Shown one piece after another: positions 33,235 through 41,799 of a stretch of DNA of 64,000 bases (its first letter is position 1; each line of letters opens with the position of its first letter). Origin of the DNA: Roseibium aquae (GTDB taxonomy: Bacteria > Pseudomonadota > Alphaproteobacteria > Rhizobiales > Stappiaceae); the NCBI RefSeq assembly GCF_008711285.1, contig NZ_VXDC01000001.1, positions 682,001-746,000 of the forward strand, written 5' to 3'. The notes under the pieces are model-generated. The model made no database searches. It had not been told where the DNA came from and saw only the letters and a program-made list of their open reading frames with translations. Position numbers and translations under genes: made by a program.

Positions 33235-33565
33235 TCTGGAATGTCAGGTTGAAAGTGGAGGCTTCTGTTGCCAGGTGCCTCCGGACCCCGCCTGCCGGTG
33301 CTACCCAGCAGGGCTTTAAAGGACTACCGGCACCGCATTACGCAGCGACAGCGTTGTCCATAGCATAGTTGTCGTTTGCAACTATTAAGAGAGCCCGATA
33401 ACGGTGGTACAATGCCGAGCAAAAGCACAGTCTTTACGCCCTCGTCGATCCTGTTTCGCCCCCGCCGAAATGCAGTTTCCAAACCGCAGCCGGGTCTGCA
33501 CTTGGGTGGAGGCGCCGGGTACCGCCCCCGGGTCCGATAGGTTTATTGCACTGACCATTTATTGC
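33235..33565 (-). ncRNA. ssrA: tmRNA, circularly permuted two-piece form
   Basis: Transfer-messenger RNA that rescues stalled ribosomes and adds a degradation tag. Reading the minus strand, an acceptor piece comes first (about 33565-33505). It has a T-arm CCGGG-GGCGGTA-CCCGG and the acceptor strand CGCCTCC followed by ACC. A spacer of about 40 bases follows, then the coding piece starting at 33463 with GGGGGCGAAACAGGATCGACGAGG. Its first seven bases pair with CGCCTCC. The tag frame lies at 33379-33338. Helices such as GGTGCCGG with GCACCGGC come after it. The outer ends are approximate. Confidence 0.93.
33338..33379 (-). other. tmRNA tag-peptide reading frame
   Basis: GCA codes the resume alanine and the frame reads ANDNYAMDNAVAA then TAA. 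With the alanine carried by tmRNA this gives AANDNY..., the sequence SspB recognises, and the end AVAA is a ClpX/ClpA degron like the LAA of E. coli. Confidence 0.93.
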
Positions 33566-33823
33566 CATAGCTGGTTGCCCAGCACCCATGCATATAGGCT
33601 TTTACGCCGGCGAATGAAAGGGGTGGGTTGCCCAATCGGTGGGGCCGCAAAGGTTCGACGGCCCTTTTTCTCCACAGCCGCATGGTGAAAACCCGCGCGG
33701 TGTCTGGAGCGGTCGGCAGAATCCGATTTCAATGCGGTCCCTGCCGGATTATGCGGATTGATCGATGCGGCGGCCAGCGATCGGGTTCGGTCCTTGGCGG
33801 ATGCGGATGGAAAGGAACCAAGC

Positions 33824-34618
33824 GTGCAACAGTACCACGATCTCATGCAGAAAATCCTGGATGAGGGTGTCGACCGGGGCGACAGGACCGGAACCGGCAC
33901 GCGGTCCATCTTTGGCCACCAGATGCGGTTTGATCTGTCGGACGGATTTCCCCTGGTGACGACGAAAAAGCTGCATGTCAAATCGATCATCCACGAACTG
34001 CTCTGGTTTCTCGCAGGCGAGACCAACATTGCCTATCTGAAGGCCAATGGCGTTCGGATCTGGGATGAGTGGGCCGATGAGAATGGCGATCTCGGGCCGG
34101 TTTACGGCTACCAGTGGCGGTCCTGGCCCGCGCCGGATGGCCGCAGCGTCGATCAGATTTCCAAGGTCCTGGAGATGATCAAATCCAGCCCGGAAAGCCG
34201 GCGTCTGATTGTCTCGGCCTGGAATCCGGCGCTGGTCGACGAGATGGCGCTGCCGCCCTGCCACGCGCTGTTCCAGTTCTATGTCGCGGACGGCAAGCTG
34301 TCCTGCCAACTGTACCAACGCTCTGCCGATGTATTCTTGGGCGTGCCCTTCAATATCGCGTCTTATGCGCTGCTCACCTTGATGGTGGCTCAGGTCTGTG
34401 ACCTAAAGCCCGGAGATTTCGTGCATTCCTTTGGCGATGCGCATCTTTACCACAATCATTTCGATCAGGCTCGCGAGCAGCTGTCGCGATCGCCAAGGGC
34501 CCTGCCGGCCATGGCACTCAATCCACGGGTCACGGATTTGTTTGCCTTTACCTATGAAGATTTCGAACTGACCGGTTACGATCCGCATCCCCACATCAAG
34601 GCGGAGGTAGCGGTTTAG
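33824..34618 (+). CDS. thyA: Thymidylate synthase
   Basis: Converts dUMP and methylene-tetrahydrofolate to dTMP and dihydrofolate. Motifs present are [12 protein letters not shown], the catalytic cysteine in [12 protein letters not shown] and the folate/nucleotide motif [20 protein letters not shown] chose GTG 33824, which has AAAGGA 7-8 bases upstream and gives 264 residues, exactly the classical ThyA length. The open frame extends 22 codons further upstream without a ribosome site. It is followed by folA, which recycles its dihydrofolate product. Confidence 0.96.
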   Translation: MQQYHDLMQKILDEGVDRGDRTGTGTRSIFGHQMRFDLSDGFPLVTTKKLHVKSIIHELLWFLAGETNIAYLKANGVRIWDEWADENGDLGPVYGYQWRSWPAPDGRSVDQISKVLEMIKSSPESRRLIVSAWNPALVDEMALPPCHALFQFYVADGKLSCQLYQRSADVFLGVPFNIASYALLTLMVAQVCDLKPGDFVHSFGDAHLYHNHFDQAREQLSRSPRALPAMALNPRVTDLFAFTYEDFELTGYDPHPHIKAEVAV

Positions 34619-34724
34619 CACGCGATCTGGGAAACCAGCCGTTCCGAGAGACCTTGCAGCTTTCCGGGCTCCTTCTTCCTGTGCTACCGCAGCCTTCCAA
34701 GAAAGTTCGAATTCGGAGTGTCGC

Positions 34725-35237
34725 TTGGTTCACATCTTCCTCATAGCCGCTGTTGCCCGCAACGGGATCATCGGCGCGGACAACGACATGCCGTGGCAGC
34801 TTCCATCCGACCTCAAACACTTCAAGGCCTCGACGCTCGGCAAGCCCATGATCATGGGCCGGAAGACTTTCTTGTCCTTTGGCGGCAAGCCGCTTCCGGG
34901 CCGGCCGCATGTCGTCGTTTCGCGCGATCCCGACTATGCGCCGGGCGGCGTTGAGACGGCACAGTCACTCAGTGCGGCCCTGGAACGGGCAACTGCGCTT
35001 GCCAGCGATCTGGGCGTGAATGAGGTTGCTGTGATCGGCGGCGGGCAGATCTATGCGCAGGCGATGAATTTGGCCCATCGCCTGGAAATCACGGAAGTCG
35101 ATGCCGAACCGTCGGGCGACACCCGCTTTCCCGATGTTTCCCCTGAAACCTGGTACGAGGCGTCCCGGATTGCTGGCCGGCGAACCGAAAAGGACAGTGC
35201 TGATTTTGAATTCGTCACTTATCTTCGCCGCACGTGA
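34725..35237 (+). CDS. folA: Dihydrofolate reductase
   Basis: Reduces dihydrofolate to tetrahydrofolate with NADPH. The product (170 residues) shows the substrate loop IGADNDMPWQLPSDLKHFK with the catalytic Asp in SDLKHF, then MGRKTFLSF and the NADPH motif IGGGQIYAQAM. The start appears to be TTG at 34725, with GGAG six bases upstream; no ATG is suitable. It is 106 bases after thyA and forms the usual thyA-folA pair. Confidence 0.95.
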   Translation: MVHIFLIAAVARNGIIGADNDMPWQLPSDLKHFKASTLGKPMIMGRKTFLSFGGKPLPGRPHVVVSRDPDYAPGGVETAQSLSAALERATALASDLGVNEVAVIGGGQIYAQAMNLAHRLEITEVDAEPSGDTRFPDVSPETWYEASRIAGRRTEKDSADFEFVTYLRRT

Positions 35238-35275
35238 GCATTCCAACTTGAGTGGCGAGGTGGAGACTGGCACGG

Positions 35276-35755
35276 ATGAATAGCCGCTTTTCCGGCCATT
35301 GGGCGACGTTTGACGCGCTGTCGGCCATGGACCTTTACAAACTGCTGAAGTTGCGCGTCGATGTGTTCGTGGTCGAGCAAAACTGCCCCTATCCGGAAAT
35401 CGACGGACAGGATCCAAGGGCCTGGCATTTTCTGCTGAGGGAAACCGACACCGGCGAGCTTGCAGGCTGCATCCGTATATTTGAGCCCGAGGCCTCCTGT
35501 CCTTTGGCCCGCATCGGCCGGGTTGCCACGGATGGCCGATATCGGGGCCTCGGCCTCGGACGGCATCTGATGCGTGAAGGGATTGCGAAAGTGCAGGACC
35601 TGTGGCCGGCGGCCGGCATCGCCCTGTCGGCTCAAGCCTATTTGCTGACCTTTTATCGCGGCTTTGGTTTTGAACCGGTCTCCGGTGAGTATCTGGAAGA
35701 CGGCATCCCCCATGTGGACATGGTGAGGGACAGCGCGCGCCGGCCGCCGGCCTGA
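35276..35755 (+). CDS. ElaA-like GNAT N-acetyltransferase
   Basis: 159-residue GNAT-fold protein of the ElaA type. The N-terminus LYKLLKLRVDVFVVEQNCPYPEIDGQD is typical of that group, and ARIGRVATDGRYRGLGLGRHLM is the acetyl-CoA pyrophosphate loop. The acceptor substrate is unknown. ATG 35276 is chosen over the GTG at 35252 because the conserved domain begins just after it. It follows folA by 38 bases and could be read with it. Confidence 0.87.
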   Translation: MNSRFSGHWATFDALSAMDLYKLLKLRVDVFVVEQNCPYPEIDGQDPRAWHFLLRETDTGELAGCIRIFEPEASCPLARIGRVATDGRYRGLGLGRHLMREGIAKVQDLWPAAGIALSAQAYLLTFYRGFGFEPVSGEYLEDGIPHVDMVRDSARRPPA

Positions 35756-35837
35756 AGGCGGATCCGAGCCGCGAACGCGGGCACGTGTGGCAATCCTGTC
35801 AGGCCGCGCAATTGTGCCGCATATCGCCCCGAAATTG

Positions 35838-35866
35838 CTTGAAAGTCCGTGGTTTTGAACCCATTT
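35838..35866 (+). promoter_or_regulatory. Sigma-32-like heat-shock promoter before hflK
   Basis: CTTGAAA (35838-35844), a 15-base spacer and CCCATTT (35860-35866) match the heat-shock consensus closely. It lies 155 bases before hflK, whose operon leads to a DegP-type protease, a class of genes known to respond to protein-folding stress. Confidence 0.6.
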
Positions 35867-35869
35867 GTC

Positions 35870-35883
35870 GGACACGTGTGTCC
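35870..35883 (+). promoter_or_regulatory. Inverted repeat at the predicted hflK transcription start
   Basis: GGACAC-GT-GTGTCC begins four bases after the predicted -10 element, so it would overlap the transcription start. It could be an operator or a 5' stem in the RNA. A second hairpin, TGCCGGCA-TT-TGCCGGCA, lies at 35981-35998. Confidence 0.35.
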
Positions 35884-36020
35884 AGCCATGATATGGCCAG
35901 CCGGCTGTGCCATTGCGTTGAAAGGGTAAGGGAAGCCCCCTATAACCTGCAGGACACGTGAGACAGACACGACGCATCGATGCCGGCATTTGCCGGCAAG
36001 CTCTAACGAAGGAAGTTTTG

Positions 36021-37217
36021 ATGCCTTGGAGCAATCAGACGGGTGGAGGTGGTCCCTGGAAAGGGGGCGGCAACAATGGCGGCCCTTGGGGCGGCGGCGG
36101 AGGGAACTCCGGCGGTCCCTGGGGCGGCGGACCGAGCCGTGGCGGCGGTGGCGGCGGTGGCACGCCACCTGATCTTGAAGAGTTGCTGAAGCGAACCCAG
36201 GACCGGATGAAGAGTGTTTTGCCCGGCGGCGGGGGTGGTTTGGGCGCGCTCGGGATCGCGCTTGTCATCGGCGTTGTCGCCATTGTCTGGCTGGGCTCGG
36301 GATTTTATCGGGTGCAGGAAGGCGAGGTCGGGGTCGAGTTGGTGCTTGGTGAAGTGACCGACCAGACCGCGCCGGGCCTCAATTACAACTGGCCTTACCC
36401 CATCGGTGAAGTCTTTCTTCCCCAGGTCCAGCGTCAGCGAGAGCTGACCGTTGGCGTCGAGGAGTTTGTGACCGGGGGCGCGATCCGGACACGGGACGTT
36501 CCGCAGGAAAGCCTGATGCTGACGGGCGATGAGAACATCGTGGATGTCGGCTTCAAGGTTCAGTGGCGTATCAAGAACACCCGTGAGGGGATTTCGAACT
36601 ACCTGTTCAATATTCAGAACCCGGAAGGAACCGTAAAGGCGGTTGCCGAAAGCGCCATGCGCGAGATCGTCGGTGGATCGAACATCGATTCGATTCTCAC
36701 ACAGAACCGGGTTGCCATTCAGAATGACGTCGGTGAGCTGATGCAAGCAACGCTGGATGCCTACCAAGCAGGCATCGAAATCACGGAAGTGCAAATGCAA
36801 AAGGTCGACCCGCCTCAGCAGGTCATCGATGCGTTCCGCGATGTCCAGGCGGCCCGCGCGGACCAGGAGCGGATCCAGAACGAAGCACAGGCTTATGCGA
36901 ACCGTGTCGTCCCGGAAGCCCGCGGTGAGGCGGCCCGGGTGCTCGAAGCGGCCAGCGCATATCGGGACCAGACCATCGCGGAAGCGACCGGTCAGTCGCA
37001 GCGCTTCACGAAAATCTACGAGCAATACGTGAACGCCCCGGAAGTGACACGCGAGCGTCTCTATCTGGAAACTTTGGAAAAAGTCTTGGGCAACAACAAC
37101 AAGATCATCATCGACAGCAGTGCAAGCGGCCAGTCCGGCGTGTTGCCATTCCTGCCGCTGAATGAACTCAACTCACGCGGGACGACACAGTCCGGCCGGA
37201 CCGGAGGGAACCAGTGA
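36021..37217 (+). CDS. hflK: FtsH modulator HflK
   Basis: Membrane-bound SPFH/band-7 protein that forms a large cage with HflC around the FtsH protease. The first 60 residues are an extreme Gly/Pro/Trp-rich cytoplasmic segment with repeated GGPW units. One membrane helix follows (LGALGIALVIGVVAIVWLG, about residues 74-92). The band-7 domain starts with YRVQEGEVGVELVLG, and a C-terminal coiled coil and NELNSRG tail follow. ATG 36021 has GAAGGAAG upstream (36008-36015). It overlaps hflC by ATGA. Confidence 0.95.
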   Translation: MPWSNQTGGGGPWKGGGNNGGPWGGGGGNSGGPWGGGPSRGGGGGGGTPPDLEELLKRTQDRMKSVLPGGGGGLGALGIALVIGVVAIVWLGSGFYRVQEGEVGVELVLGEVTDQTAPGLNYNWPYPIGEVFLPQVQRQRELTVGVEEFVTGGAIRTRDVPQESLMLTGDENIVDVGFKVQWRIKNTREGISNYLFNIQNPEGTVKAVAESAMREIVGGSNIDSILTQNRVAIQNDVGELMQATLDAYQAGIEITEVQMQKVDPPQQVIDAFRDVQAARADQERIQNEAQAYANRVVPEARGEAARVLEAASAYRDQTIAEATGQSQRFTKIYEQYVNAPEVTRERLYLETLEKVLGNNNKIIIDSSASGQSGVLPFLPLNELNSRGTTQSGRTGGNQ

Positions 37218-38194
37218 TGCGAAGCGGTATCCTTGCCGTCATTGTCGCCGTCATAGCGGTGATCGGCTACTCCTCTCTGTTTATCGTCAATCCAACCCAG
37301 CAAGCGCTCGTTTTGACTTTCGGTCAAATCGACAAGGTGGTCACGCAGCCTGGCTTGAACGTGAAATACCCGCTGATCCAGAACGTCGTGTATCTGGACA
37401 AGCGGATTCTTGATCTGAACATGTCGCCGCAGGAGGTTATTGCCTCCGACCAGAAGCGGCTTGTCGTCGATGCGTTCGCGCGCTACCGCATCAGTGATCC
37501 GGTGCTGTTCTATCAGCGTGTGAACAACATCCGTGAGGCGAACTTGCGCCTGTCGACGTTCCTTCAATCGTCCTTGCGGTCGGAACTTGCCAGGGCTTCG
37601 CTGATCGCGGTCGTTCGCGACGACCGTGCCGGTTTGATGGAAAACATCCGGCGGGATGTCAGCGCGAGTGCAGCCGATCTTGGTATCGAGGTGGTGGACG
37701 TGAAGATCCGCCGCGCCGATCTTCCGGAAGCCAACTCCCAGGCAATTTTCGCCCGGATGCAGACTGAACGTCAGCGCGAAGCGGCTGAAATCCGTGCGCA
37801 AGGTGAAGAACAGTCCCGCCGTATCCGTTCACGCGCCGATCGTGATGTTACGGTCATCGTGGCTGAAGCGAACCGCGATTCGGAAATCATCCGCGGTGAC
37901 GGGGATGCCGAGCGGAACCGCATCTTCGCCGAAGCGTTCGGCCAGGATCCGGACTTCTTTGCGTTTTATCGGTCCATGCAAGCTTATGAAGCAGGATTGC
38001 GTGCAGGCGATACCAGCCTGGTTCTGTCCCCCGACTCGTCGTTTTTCCGGTACTTCAAGGATCCGATGGGAGTACGGGTGACGGAGGGCGCGGGACCCGG
38101 TGCAGCTCCGTCGGTCCAGCAGCCGGCGCCGACCGCGCAATCGGTCACGCCCAGCGATGAGGCGACACGCCAGGCGGCCAACGCGCCGCAATGA
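37214..38194 (+). CDS. hflC: FtsH modulator HflC
   Basis: Partner of HflK in the periplasm-exposed HflKC complex that restricts FtsH. The 326-residue protein has an N-terminal membrane helix (ILAVIVAVIAVIGYSSLFIV), the band-7 motif NPTQQALVLTFGQIDKVV, a long helix (ARMQTERQREAAEIRAQGEE) and the C-terminal segment DPDFFAFYRSMQAYE. A proline/alanine-rich tail of about 40 residues follows. Start and stop both overlap neighbours by ATGA. Confidence 0.95.
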   Translation: MMRSGILAVIVAVIAVIGYSSLFIVNPTQQALVLTFGQIDKVVTQPGLNVKYPLIQNVVYLDKRILDLNMSPQEVIASDQKRLVVDAFARYRISDPVLFYQRVNNIREANLRLSTFLQSSLRSELARASLIAVVRDDRAGLMENIRRDVSASAADLGIEVVDVKIRRADLPEANSQAIFARMQTERQREAAEIRAQGEEQSRRIRSRADRDVTVIVAEANRDSEIIRGDGDAERNRIFAEAFGQDPDFFAFYRSMQAYEAGLRAGDTSLVLSPDSSFFRYFKDPMGVRVTEGAGPGAAPSVQQPAPTAQSVTPSDEATRQAANAPQ

Positions 38195-38376
38195 GCGATC
38201 TGATCGTTGCCGTCGGGTTGGTGCTGGCCCTCGAAGGGACCCTCTACGCACTCAGTCCCGGCGGCATGAAGGCAATGATGCGCAGTGCGCTGGATCTGCC
38301 GGACCATATCCTTCGATATGCCGGCCTTGGCGCACTCGCGATCGGTGTCTTGATCGTTTGGGCAATTCGCGGATAA
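38191..38376 (+). CDS. DUF2065 small membrane protein
   Basis: 61-residue protein with two hydrophobic helices (LIVAVGLVLALEGTLYAL and YAGLGALAIGVLIVWAI) and the SPGGMKAMM link typical of DUF2065. In many proteobacteria this gene sits next to hflC, as here (4-base overlap), so a role with the HflKC-FtsH complex is plausible but unproven. Confidence 0.88.
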   Translation: MSDLIVAVGLVLALEGTLYALSPGGMKAMMRSALDLPDHILRYAGLGALAIGVLIVWAIRG

Positions 38377-38386
38377 CGCAATTGTT

Positions 38387-38416
38387 AGGGCGGGAGAACG
38401 GGCCTTCTCCCGCCCT
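38387..38416 (+). terminator. Perfect hairpin between DUF2065 and degP
   Basis: A perfect 12-base stem (AGGGCGGGAGAA and TTCTCCCGCCCT) with a six-base loop begins 10 bases after the DUF2065 stop. The following sequence CTCTCTATTC is a weak T-tract, so it may stop only part of the transcripts and lower expression of the downstream protease, or stabilise the upstream mRNA. Confidence 0.65.
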
Positions 38417-38496
38417 CTCTCTATTCTGAAATGGAGGCGGACCTGATAAGGTTCGGCCAAGATGTTCGATCCGAAATGGACGGAGGAGTGAGCCAT

Positions 38497-39996
38497 ATGG
38501 CACGAGATTTTATCCGGCGCAGCGCCAAGGCAATCGCCTTGACGGCCGCAACGGCGGTTTTCGGGGGCGTCCTTGTTGTGTCGCCTGTACCCCATGCCCA
38601 GGCCCAGGTTCAAATCCAGGGCCCGGCATCGGTTGCGGACCTCGCCGAAAGCCTCGCCGGTGCGGTCGTGAACATTTCAACCGCGCAAACCGTTGAAGGC
38701 CGGCGGTCGGTGCCCATGCCACAGGTTCCGGAGGGATCGCCCTTTCAGGAGTTCTTCGAGGAATTTTTCAATCGTCAGAACCCGGACAACAATGACCAGC
38801 CCCGCCGTGTGCAGTCGCTCGGTTCGGGTTTCGTCATCGACGGTGAAGAAGGCATCATCATCACGAACAACCACGTGATCGAAGGGGCCGACGAGGTCAC
38901 CGTCAACTTCAACGACGGTACAAAGCTGGTTGCCGAAATCATCGGGACCGATGAAAAGACAGACATCGCCGTGTTGAAGGTGGAGCCAGCGTCTCCGCTT
39001 CAGGAAGTCAATTTCGGGGATAGCGCCGGGATCCGCGTCGGCGATTGGGTCATGGCCATCGGTAACCCGTTCGGCCTTGGCGGCACTGTGACCGTGGGGA
39101 TTGTGTCGTCGCTCAACCGGGATATCAATTCCGGGCCATACGACAATTTCATCCAGACCGATGCCTCGATCAATCGGGGTAACTCGGGCGGCCCGTTGTT
39201 TGACATGTCCGGCAATGTGATCGGCATCAACACGGCGATCATTTCGCCCTCCGGCGGCTCGATCGGCATTGGATTTGCCATTCCGGCCGAGACGGCCATC
39301 CGGGTGATCGCCCAGTTGCGGGAGTTTGGCGAAACCCGGCGCGGCTGGCTCGGTGTGCGGATCCAGGAAGTGACCGATGAGATTGCCGAAAGCCTTGGTA
39401 TGGATGAGGCGATCGGTGCCCTGGTGGCCGGGGTCGCGGATGATGGTCCGGCGGCTGCGGCCAAGATTGAGCCCGGTGACGTGATCGTCGAGTTCGATGG
39501 CCGTGAAGTGCCGGCCATGCGGGAACTGCCCCGCATGGTGGCCGAGACAGCCATTGGCAAGGAGGTCGAAGTGGTCGTCCTGCGCAAGGGCGAGCGTGTG
39601 GTCCTCGGCGTCACACTTGGCCGGCTGGAAGAAGCGTCCGTCGAAGATGGCGGCAACGCCGAGAGCCTGGACGACGCTCCGGAACCAGCTCAAGCCAGTG
39701 AGATCCTCGGCATGATGCTGGTGGAACTGGACGATGCCCTGCGCGAAGAATTCGGCATTGACGAGAGCGTGTCCGGCGTTCTGGTCAAGGAGGTGCTGCC
39801 CGGTACATCGGCGGAGGAAAAGCGCATTCAAGCCGGCGATGTGATCAAGGAAGTGGCTCAGGAGCCCGTCACGACGCCCGAAGATGTGATGTCGGAAGTG
39901 CAAAAGCTGGAAGAGGCGGGGCGTGCTTCCGCACTGCTCCTCCTGTCGAACCAGGCTGGCGAGCTGCGCTTCGTGCCGGTCCGGATCGAAGAGTGA
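38497..39996 (+). CDS. degP: DegP/Do-family periplasmic serine protease
   Basis: HtrA-type protease and chaperone of the periplasm. The 499 residues have a basic start and signal peptide (AKAIALTAATAVFGGVLVV, cleavage probably after HAQAQ). The trypsin-like triad is in NNHVIEGADEV (His), DEKTDIAVLKV (Asp) and INRGNSGGPLFD (Ser). Two PDZ domains follow (GWLGVRIQEV; GVLVKEVLPG). ATG 38497 has GGAGGAG eight bases upstream. The neighbouring hflKC suggests a shared membrane protein quality-control unit. It could equally be called mucD or degQ. Confidence 0.94.
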   Translation: MARDFIRRSAKAIALTAATAVFGGVLVVSPVPHAQAQVQIQGPASVADLAESLAGAVVNISTAQTVEGRRSVPMPQVPEGSPFQEFFEEFFNRQNPDNNDQPRRVQSLGSGFVIDGEEGIIITNNHVIEGADEVTVNFNDGTKLVAEIIGTDEKTDIAVLKVEPASPLQEVNFGDSAGIRVGDWVMAIGNPFGLGGTVTVGIVSSLNRDINSGPYDNFIQTDASINRGNSGGPLFDMSGNVIGINTAIISPSGGSIGIGFAIPAETAIRVIAQLREFGETRRGWLGVRIQEVTDEIAESLGMDEAIGALVAGVADDGPAAAAKIEPGDVIVEFDGREVPAMRELPRMVAETAIGKEVEVVVLRKGERVVLGVTLGRLEEASVEDGGNAESLDDAPEPAQASEILGMMLVELDDALREEFGIDESVSGVLVKEVLPGTSAEEKRIQAGDVIKEVAQEPVTTPEDVMSEVQKLEEAGRASALLLLSNQAGELRFVPVRIEE

Positions 39997-40308
39997 TCCC
40001 AAGACCGGCCCGGTGAACTCCGCAGGGGCCGGACTTTGGGGTGATATGGCGGCCGGTACCTCCCGGCCGCCGTTCCTATGAGGCGCTCCGGCGCCCTTTT
40101 TCATGCGGACACTTATGCGAAATTGCATGGCTGGCTTGCGTGTTGCGCATCTGTTCGCCCATTGCCGCCGTTTCAAACAAGGCGCATAGTCGAAGGGTTT
40201 CCAGCTCGGTTGCCATTCGTTACCCATGTGTGGATGCCGGTTTCAAGGCGGGTCTAGCCGCCAGGCAGTCACCCAGACGCGGCAGCACAATCGCACAAAG
40301 GACAATTC
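39997..40308 (+). terminator. Two tandem hairpins after degP, then a non-coding spacer
   Basis: The 312-base gap after degP holds two hairpins. The first is GGCGGCCGG/CCGGCCGCC (40048-40071). The second is GGCGC/GCGCC followed by CTTTTT (40082-40101), a good intrinsic terminator. From 40102 to 40308 I see no gene; it should contain the promoter of the EamA transporter, which has AAAGGA just before its ATG. Confidence 0.75.
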
Positions 40309-41310
40309 ATGGCGCCACGCGCCGACCTCTTTCGTCCGCAAGGCGCACCCGCGCCCACGGGGATGACGCGGCCAGCGCCGCTTTTGGGAATTCTTCTCAA
40401 AGTTCTGTCCACCTTGGCGTTTTTCGCCATGATCACCCTTTTGAAGATTGCCGCCGAGACCGTTCCAATCGGTCAGATCGTGTTCGCGCGCAATTTCTTC
40501 GGCCTGTTTCCGGTGCTGGCAATGGTGGCTTTCCGGCGGGAGCTTGTTCTGGCTTTCAAACCCGTCAATAAGATGGGCCATCTGTGGCGGGCAATTGTCG
40601 GTTTGACCGCGATGATCTTCTCGTTCACCTCATTCGACCTTTTGCCGTTGCCCGATGCGACGGCCATCGGTTTTGCCTCGCCGCTCATGGTGGTCGTGTT
40701 CGCCTACTTCCTGTTGGGTGAACCGGTGCGGATCTACCGTTGGAGCGCGGTGCTGGTCGGTTTCGCCGGGATCCTCGTGATCTTGTCGCCGCATCTGGGC
40801 GACGAGGCTTTTGACCAGACATCGACGATCGGCGCCATTTCCGGAACCTTGGGAGCTGCCTTTGCCGCGCTGGCGATGATCTTCGTGCGCAAGCTGTGTG
40901 AGACAGAGCGCACCTCGACGATCGTGATCTGGTTTTCCGGTTGCGCCTCGGTCCTGTCGCTTTTGACGCTGCCGCTTGGATGGCTGATGCCGGGCCAGGC
41001 GTGGGTCCTGCCCGATGCGCATACCGCGATGCTTCTTGTCCTGATCGGTTTGTCCGGAGGGGTGGGGCAAATCCTGCTGACCCAAAGCTACCGGTTCGCT
41101 GATGCCTCCACGATTGCCCCGTTCGACTACGTGAACATGATCTGGGCCATCGCCGTTGGGTGGTTCCTGTTCACCGAAGTGCCGGAGCCGGCCGTCTTGA
41201 TCGGCTCTGTCATCGTGATTGCGGCCGGTGTGTTCGTCATCTACCGCGAACACCGGCTTGGTCTCGACCGGACCAAGGTCCGCCGTGCCTCGACGCCCTC
41301 GAAGTCCTGA
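40309..41310 (+). CDS. EamA-type DMT-superfamily transporter
   Basis: 333-residue inner-membrane transporter with ten hydrophobic segments in two EamA repeats. The first contains FFAMITLLKIAAETVPIGQIVFARNFFGL; the second contains GLSGGVGQILLTQSYRFADASTIAPFDYVNMIWA. Similar proteins export amino acids or nucleosides or take up S-adenosylmethionine, but the cargo cannot be read from the sequence. A strong ribosome site (AAAGGA) precedes ATG 40309. Confidence 0.88.
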   Translation: MAPRADLFRPQGAPAPTGMTRPAPLLGILLKVLSTLAFFAMITLLKIAAETVPIGQIVFARNFFGLFPVLAMVAFRRELVLAFKPVNKMGHLWRAIVGLTAMIFSFTSFDLLPLPDATAIGFASPLMVVVFAYFLLGEPVRIYRWSAVLVGFAGILVILSPHLGDEAFDQTSTIGAISGTLGAAFAALAMIFVRKLCETERTSTIVIWFSGCASVLSLLTLPLGWLMPGQAWVLPDAHTAMLLVLIGLSGGVGQILLTQSYRFADASTIAPFDYVNMIWAIAVGWFLFTEVPEPAVLIGSVIVIAAGVFVIYREHRLGLDRTKVRRASTPSKS

Positions 41311-41328
41311 GCGGAACCGGTTAACGGG

Positions 41329-41565
41329 TCAAAATGCCTTGAAGGTGATGATTGTGCGTGTGTCCTGAATGCCCGGGATCGGGTGAACCTTTTCATTCAC
41401 GAAATGGCCGATGTCGGAATCATTTTCGACATAAAATTTCACCAGAAGGTCCATGTCGCCGCTTGTCGAATAGATTTCCGATGCGATCTCCGCATCGGCA
41501 ATGGCATTGGCGACCCGGTAGGTTTCGCCGAGCTTGCATTTGATCATCACGAAAAAGGGGATCAT
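41329..41565 (-). CDS. Stand-alone Lrp/AsnC ligand-binding domain protein
   Basis: 78-residue protein (MIPFFVMIKCKLGETYRVA...) that matches only the C-terminal RAM domain of Lrp/AsnC regulators: YEVxGxxD-like STSGDMDLLVKFYV and a PGIQDTRTIITF end. There is no helix-turn-helix. Such single-domain proteins form octamer-like rings that bind amino acids and may act by binding a full-length Lrp. ATG 41565 starts the domain; the frame upstream is not conserved in character. It is convergent with the EamA gene and divergent from the TPP riboswitch. Confidence 0.85.
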   Translation of the reverse strand: MIPFFVMIKCKLGETYRVANAIADAEIASEIYSTSGDMDLLVKFYVENDSDIGHFVNEKVHPIPGIQDTRTIITFKAF

Positions 41566-41703
41566 GCGGCATGTCCTGCGTTGCGATTGGCGGATGCCAT
41601 GGACATGACGGATCCTGGCCTTGCAGTCAATTCCGCATCGTGGCGATCGGTCCGGGCAGCTCCCCCGCTTGCATTGACCGGTTAGCATTGTTACCTGTGT
41701 GCC

Positions 41704-41799
41704 ATCTCATGGGGGTGCCCGGCGGCAAGCGACCGGGCTGAGAGGCAAGAGCCAACTCCTTGAACCTGATCCGGTTCGGACCGGCGGAGGGATTGAGAT
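41704..41799 (+). promoter_or_regulatory. TPP riboswitch (THI element)
   Basis: P1 is ATCTCA (41704-41709) with TGAGAT (41794-41799). The pyrimidine-sensing core CTGAGA is at 41738-41743, and the pyrophosphate side reads ACCTGATCCGG (from 41764) and CGGCGGAGGGA. This fits the thiamine pyrophosphate aptamer. It lies 82 bases before thiM and should turn off expression of thiM-thiD and the coupled TRAP gene when TPP is high. Confidence 0.95.

Noticed and set aside
33235..33823. Integration site or genomic island at the tmRNA gene
   Set aside because: tmRNA ends often host integrases, but no integrase, direct repeat or foreign-looking genes follow; thyA and sspB are native neighbours.
33404..34029. 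Short open frames over the tmRNA acceptor region and the start of thyA
   Set aside because: They overlap the structured RNA or antisense of thyA and have no protein signatures.
36030..36180. Tandem DNA repeat in hflK
   Set aside because: The GGC/GGT-rich pattern is explained by glycine codons of the HflK N-terminus, not by a mobile or CRISPR-like repeat.
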